64,000 nucleotides of DNA, taken from the NCBI GenBank assembly GCA_944323955.1, contig CALUUK010000005.1, positions 93,914 to 157,913 on the forward strand. The letters are read 5' to 3'. Made by a program: the position numbers and the translations under genes. Shown one piece after another: positions 61,748 through 64,000 of this stretch (positions are counted from its first letter, which is position 1; each line of letters begins with the position of its first letter). Origin of the DNA: Candidatus Gastranaerophilales bacterium. GTDB lineage: Bacteria > Cyanobacteriota > Vampirovibrionia > Gastranaerophilales > Gastranaerophilaceae. The notes beneath the pieces are model-generated. The model searched no databases and had not been told where the DNA came from. It saw nothing but the letters and a program-made list of their open reading frames with translations.

Positions 61748-61972
61748 ATGAGTACGAATTTAGAATTAGAAAAAAGATTTGGTGCTAAACTGGCATATAT
61801 AAGAAAAACAAGAAAACTTTCCCAAATGAAACTGGCAGAGATAGTTAATATGAATTTTAACTATATCGGACAAATAGAACGCGGTGAAGCAAATGTTACA
61901 ATAAAAACAATTAAAATACTTGCTAATGCACTTGATATTGAAGTAAAAGAATTGTTTGATTTTTCATTTTAA
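61748..61972 (+). CDS. Xre-family helix-turn-helix regulator
   Basis: 74 residues, a single HTH_3 domain: LAYIRKTRKLSQMKLAEIV then YIGQIERGEANVTIKTIKIL. There is no effector domain, as in SinR-like or antitoxin-type regulators. TATACT at 61732-61737 lies 10 nt before the ATG and no Shine-Dalgarno is present, so the mRNA is nearly leaderless. It likely controls itself and the divergent 76-aa gene. The stop overlaps the convergent radical SAM gene by 4 nt. Confidence 0.9.
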   Translation: MSTNLELEKRFGAKLAYIRKTRKLSQMKLAEIVNMNFNYIGQIERGEANVTIKTIKILANALDIEVKELFDFSF

Positions 61973-62904
61973 ATATTTGAAATAATTTTAGATCCCTGAT
62001 AGGAATTTCTTTCTTCCAGAAGTTTATCGATTTTGTTGAGAACCACAAATTTTTTGCTGAGCCACCCCGGTGCCAGCATATTCGGTTTCAGCCCGTTTCC
62101 GGCAAGCCTGTGAATAGTAACATAGGGCGGCAAAAGTTCCAGAAAATCGCATGCTGTTTCAACGTATTCATCTTCTTCCATCATTGGAACTTTGCCCTGA
62201 TAATATAATTTAACAAGACGCGTGTTATTTAATACACATAAAAGATGGATTTTAACTCCGTTAACCCCTAAATCACCTAAAACTTTCGCAGTTTCAAGCA
62301 TATCCTTTTTTGTTTCGTTGGGCAATCCCAAAATTACATGCGCACATACATTGATATTTCTTTTTTGGGTTTCTTTAAGGGCATGGCAAAAAGTCTCAAA
62401 AGAATGACCCCTGTTGATAAATTTAAGTGATTTTTCATGAATGCTTTGAAGACCGTATTCAAGCCATACATAGTGCTTTTTTGTATAATCGCCTATTAAA
62501 TCAAGTTTTTCATTATCAACACAGTCAGGACGTGTGCCTATATTCATGCCGATAACGTCTTCATGACTCAATGCCTGGTCATAAATTTCTCTGAGTTCAT
62601 TAACCGGTTTATAAGTATTTGAATAGGCTTGAAAATAAGCAAGAAATTTCTGAGCTTTATATTTATCTTTTGATAACTGAATTCCAAGGTCTAACTGGTC
62701 TTTGATAGATATGTCATGCGGGTAAAGCTGCGAAAAACTCCCGCCGTTGTCGCAAAAAATACAGCCCTCATTCGAGATTGTTCCGTCACGATTCGGGCAT
62801 GTAAAGCCTGCATCTAAAGTAACTTTGTATACTTTAACTCCGTAAAGGTTTCTTAAATGATCACTGAAACGATTGTACCTTTTATCGGTGTTATTAAAAA
62901 ACAT
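61969..62904 (-). CDS. TIGR01212 (YhcC-like) radical SAM protein
   Basis: 311 residues. Unlike most radical SAM enzymes, the cluster ligands are spaced CPNRDGTISNEGCIFC near residue 36, the pattern of the YhcC/TIGR01212 group, followed by GMNIGTRPDCV and WLEYGLQSIHEKSL. A role in tRNA or sulfur-related modification is suspected for the group but not established. The ATG overlaps by 1 nt with the stop of the 55-aa zinc-ribbon gene upstream, so the two are cotranscribed. Confidence 0.92.
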   Translation of the reverse strand: MFFNNTDKRYNRFSDHLRNLYGVKVYKVTLDAGFTCPNRDGTISNEGCIFCDNGGSFSQLYPHDISIKDQLDLGIQLSKDKYKAQKFLAYFQAYSNTYKPVNELREIYDQALSHEDVIGMNIGTRPDCVDNEKLDLIGDYTKKHYVWLEYGLQSIHEKSLKFINRGHSFETFCHALKETQKRNINVCAHVILGLPNETKKDMLETAKVLGDLGVNGVKIHLLCVLNNTRLVKLYYQGKVPMMEEDEYVETACDFLELLPPYVTIHRLAGNGLKPNMLAPGWLSKKFVVLNKIDKLLEERNSYQGSKIISNI

Positions 62905-63071
62905 TATTCTTCTTTTTTATCCTCGATAACGGGATAAACGTAGTGTTCACCGCAATTGGGACAAACGACTTCCTGCTGCTTGCCTTCTTCAACAACAGCT
63001 ACTTCGAATAAACATTTGCATCCTGATTGAACACATCTTATTGCCCATGTGGGTCTTACAATTCTAGCCAT
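62904..63071 (-). CDS. Small zinc-ribbon protein (55 aa)
   Basis: Reads MARIVRPTWAIRC at the start and ends VIEDKKEE. Cysteines at about 13, 18, 20, 37 and CPNC (37-40) form a likely zinc knuckle. AAGGATTTTTTC precedes the ATG, and its stop overlaps the radical SAM start (TAATG), so it is a genuine translated gene coupled to it. No named family; the size and cysteines suggest a nucleic-acid or protein-binding partner. Confidence 0.78.
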   Translation of the reverse strand: MARIVRPTWAIRCVQSGCKCLFEVAVVEEGKQQEVVCPNCGEHYVYPVIEDKKEE

Positions 63072-63238
63072 GAAAAAATCCTTAATAATCTAAAAATATA
63101 TCTATATATAATATATTATTTTATATTTAAGTGCAAATCATTAACTTTTATGAAGGGCTAAAACCCAAATGGCAGGAAGGTTTTAAGAAAAAAGGAAAAA
63201 ATAATTCAAAAAAAAGAAAAAAAGATAAAAAACATGTG

Positions 63239-63267
63239 TTGACTTAAATTTTTGTTTGGAATACATT
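63239..63267 (+). promoter_or_regulatory. rrn promoter P1
   Basis: TTGACT (63239-63244), 17-nt spacer, TACATT (63262-63267), about 410 nt before the 16S 5' end, preceded by an A-rich tract. Confidence 0.6.
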
Positions 63268-63679
63268 ATAAATCGTGGAAGTTGCCACGGAGCCGAAGAC
63301 TGGAATGTATAGCGAATATACATTTTTAAGATTAAAAGTCAGACGCGAATGAAAACTGCACCGAAAGGTGTTAATGGTGAGACTAAATACTCTGAGAAAT
63401 AAACCTCAAAAAAGTTTGAAATAATTTTAAAAAAAGTTGTTGACAACAAAAAATGAGGTGATAAGATAAGAGATGTCGCTTGAGAGAGTGACTGAGAAAT
63501 TTAAAGGAATGTGGAATAGACAAAAAGTCATTTTGCTGACTTTAATTTCAAGAGAAATAGAACATTGAAAATTGAATAGCTGAAAACGATATATACCTGT
63601 TGATTTTGAAAAAAATGAGACGGACAATAAAATGAAGTCGAGCAATCCGCTTCGGCGGATGATGGACATAACTTTTCTG
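63268..63679 (+). promoter_or_regulatory. rRNA operon leader
   Basis: About 410 nt without a gene. It contains hairpins TGTATA/TATACA (loop GCGAA, near 63307-63323) and CACC-GAAA-GGTG (near 63359-63370), a second promoter (P2), and a boxA-like TGCTGACTTTAA near 63534-63545 followed by ATTGAAAATTGAATA. This is typical of antiterminated, RNase-processed rrn leaders. Confidence 0.6.
63440..63467 (+). promoter_or_regulatory. rrn promoter P2
   Basis: TTGACA (63440-63445), 16-nt spacer, TAAGAT (63462-63467). Confidence 0.55.

Positions 63680-64000
<321 letters not shown>

Overview
The window is AT-rich bacterial chromosome, densely coded, with short SD-led or overlapping genes. The first 320 nt of a 16S rRNA gene close the window on the + strand. 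That fragment contains the GGGGGACAACAGTTGGAAAC block typical of the cyanobacterial lineage. There are no photosynthesis genes, a four-subunit 2-oxoacid:ferredoxin oxidoreductase is present, and base composition is low in GC. I therefore infer a non-photosynthetic, anaerobic relative of Cyanobacteria (Melainabacteria/Vampirovibrionia, probably Gastranaerophilales, a gut lineage). This comes from reading the sequence, not from a database search.

Layout. 1-3.8 kb (minus): rny, ymdB-like, PHP phosphoesterase and a truncated pseudopilin-like gene, partly with 4-nt stop/start overlaps. 4-5.4 kb: tRNA-Leu(UAA), then rdgB and uppS (minus). 5.5-10.3 kb (plus): gyrA, ridA, dtd and a DUF2142-type membrane protein. 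10.4-15.3 kb: accessory block with a 75-aa protein, two unfamiliar proteins (one starting MGLAASQARFL), a GH77-like glucanotransferase and a leaderless PD-(D/E)xK-like gene. 15.4-17.7 kb: glmU-prs. 17.9-20.6 kb (minus): thrC, hom and a zinc-ribbon protein. 20.9-26.4 kb (plus): a four-gene operon of two paralogous membrane proteins, a GH13 alpha-amylase-fold enzyme and a 102-aa one-helix protein. 26.4-32 kb (minus): deoC, recO, pilT, mazG, hisG and an LCP protein. 32.1-38.4 kb: methionine gamma-lyase-like gene, obgE, dnaQ-like (minus) and the ferredoxin oxidoreductase operon. 38.4-38.8 kb: GC-rich repeats. 39-48.6 kb: histidine kinase, response regulator, degenerate PilB-like ATPase, a Ski2-like helicase, a GT39-like membrane protein and lrgA-lrgB. 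48.6-57.4 kb: S10/spc ribosomal operon from rpsJ to rplR, then a terminator. 57.4-63.1 kb: class II aldolase, recF, small membrane protein, Na/Pi cotransporter, Xre regulator, TIGR01212 radical SAM protein and a 55-aa zinc-ribbon protein. 63.2-64 kb: rrn promoters, leader and 16S 5' end.

Most genes are housekeeping (ribosome, gyrase, lipid carrier and UDP-GlcNAc synthesis, threonine pathway, nucleotide sanitation). The accessory interest lies in three things. First, proteins of unrelated function (GH77, helicase, membrane proteins) share a short N-terminal pattern ending in a Ser/Asn-Phe-Gly motif. Second, the 20.9-26.4 kb operon is built around such proteins. Third, a GC-rich intergenic repeat family has entered the S10 operon between rpsJ, rplC and rplD and is duplicated at 38.4-38.8 kb. 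Pilus-type genes (pilT, degenerate pilB-like, pseudopilin-like) and a two-component pair suggest a type IV pilus or type II secretion machine encoded mainly elsewhere. No CRISPR array, insertion sequence or prophage was seen.
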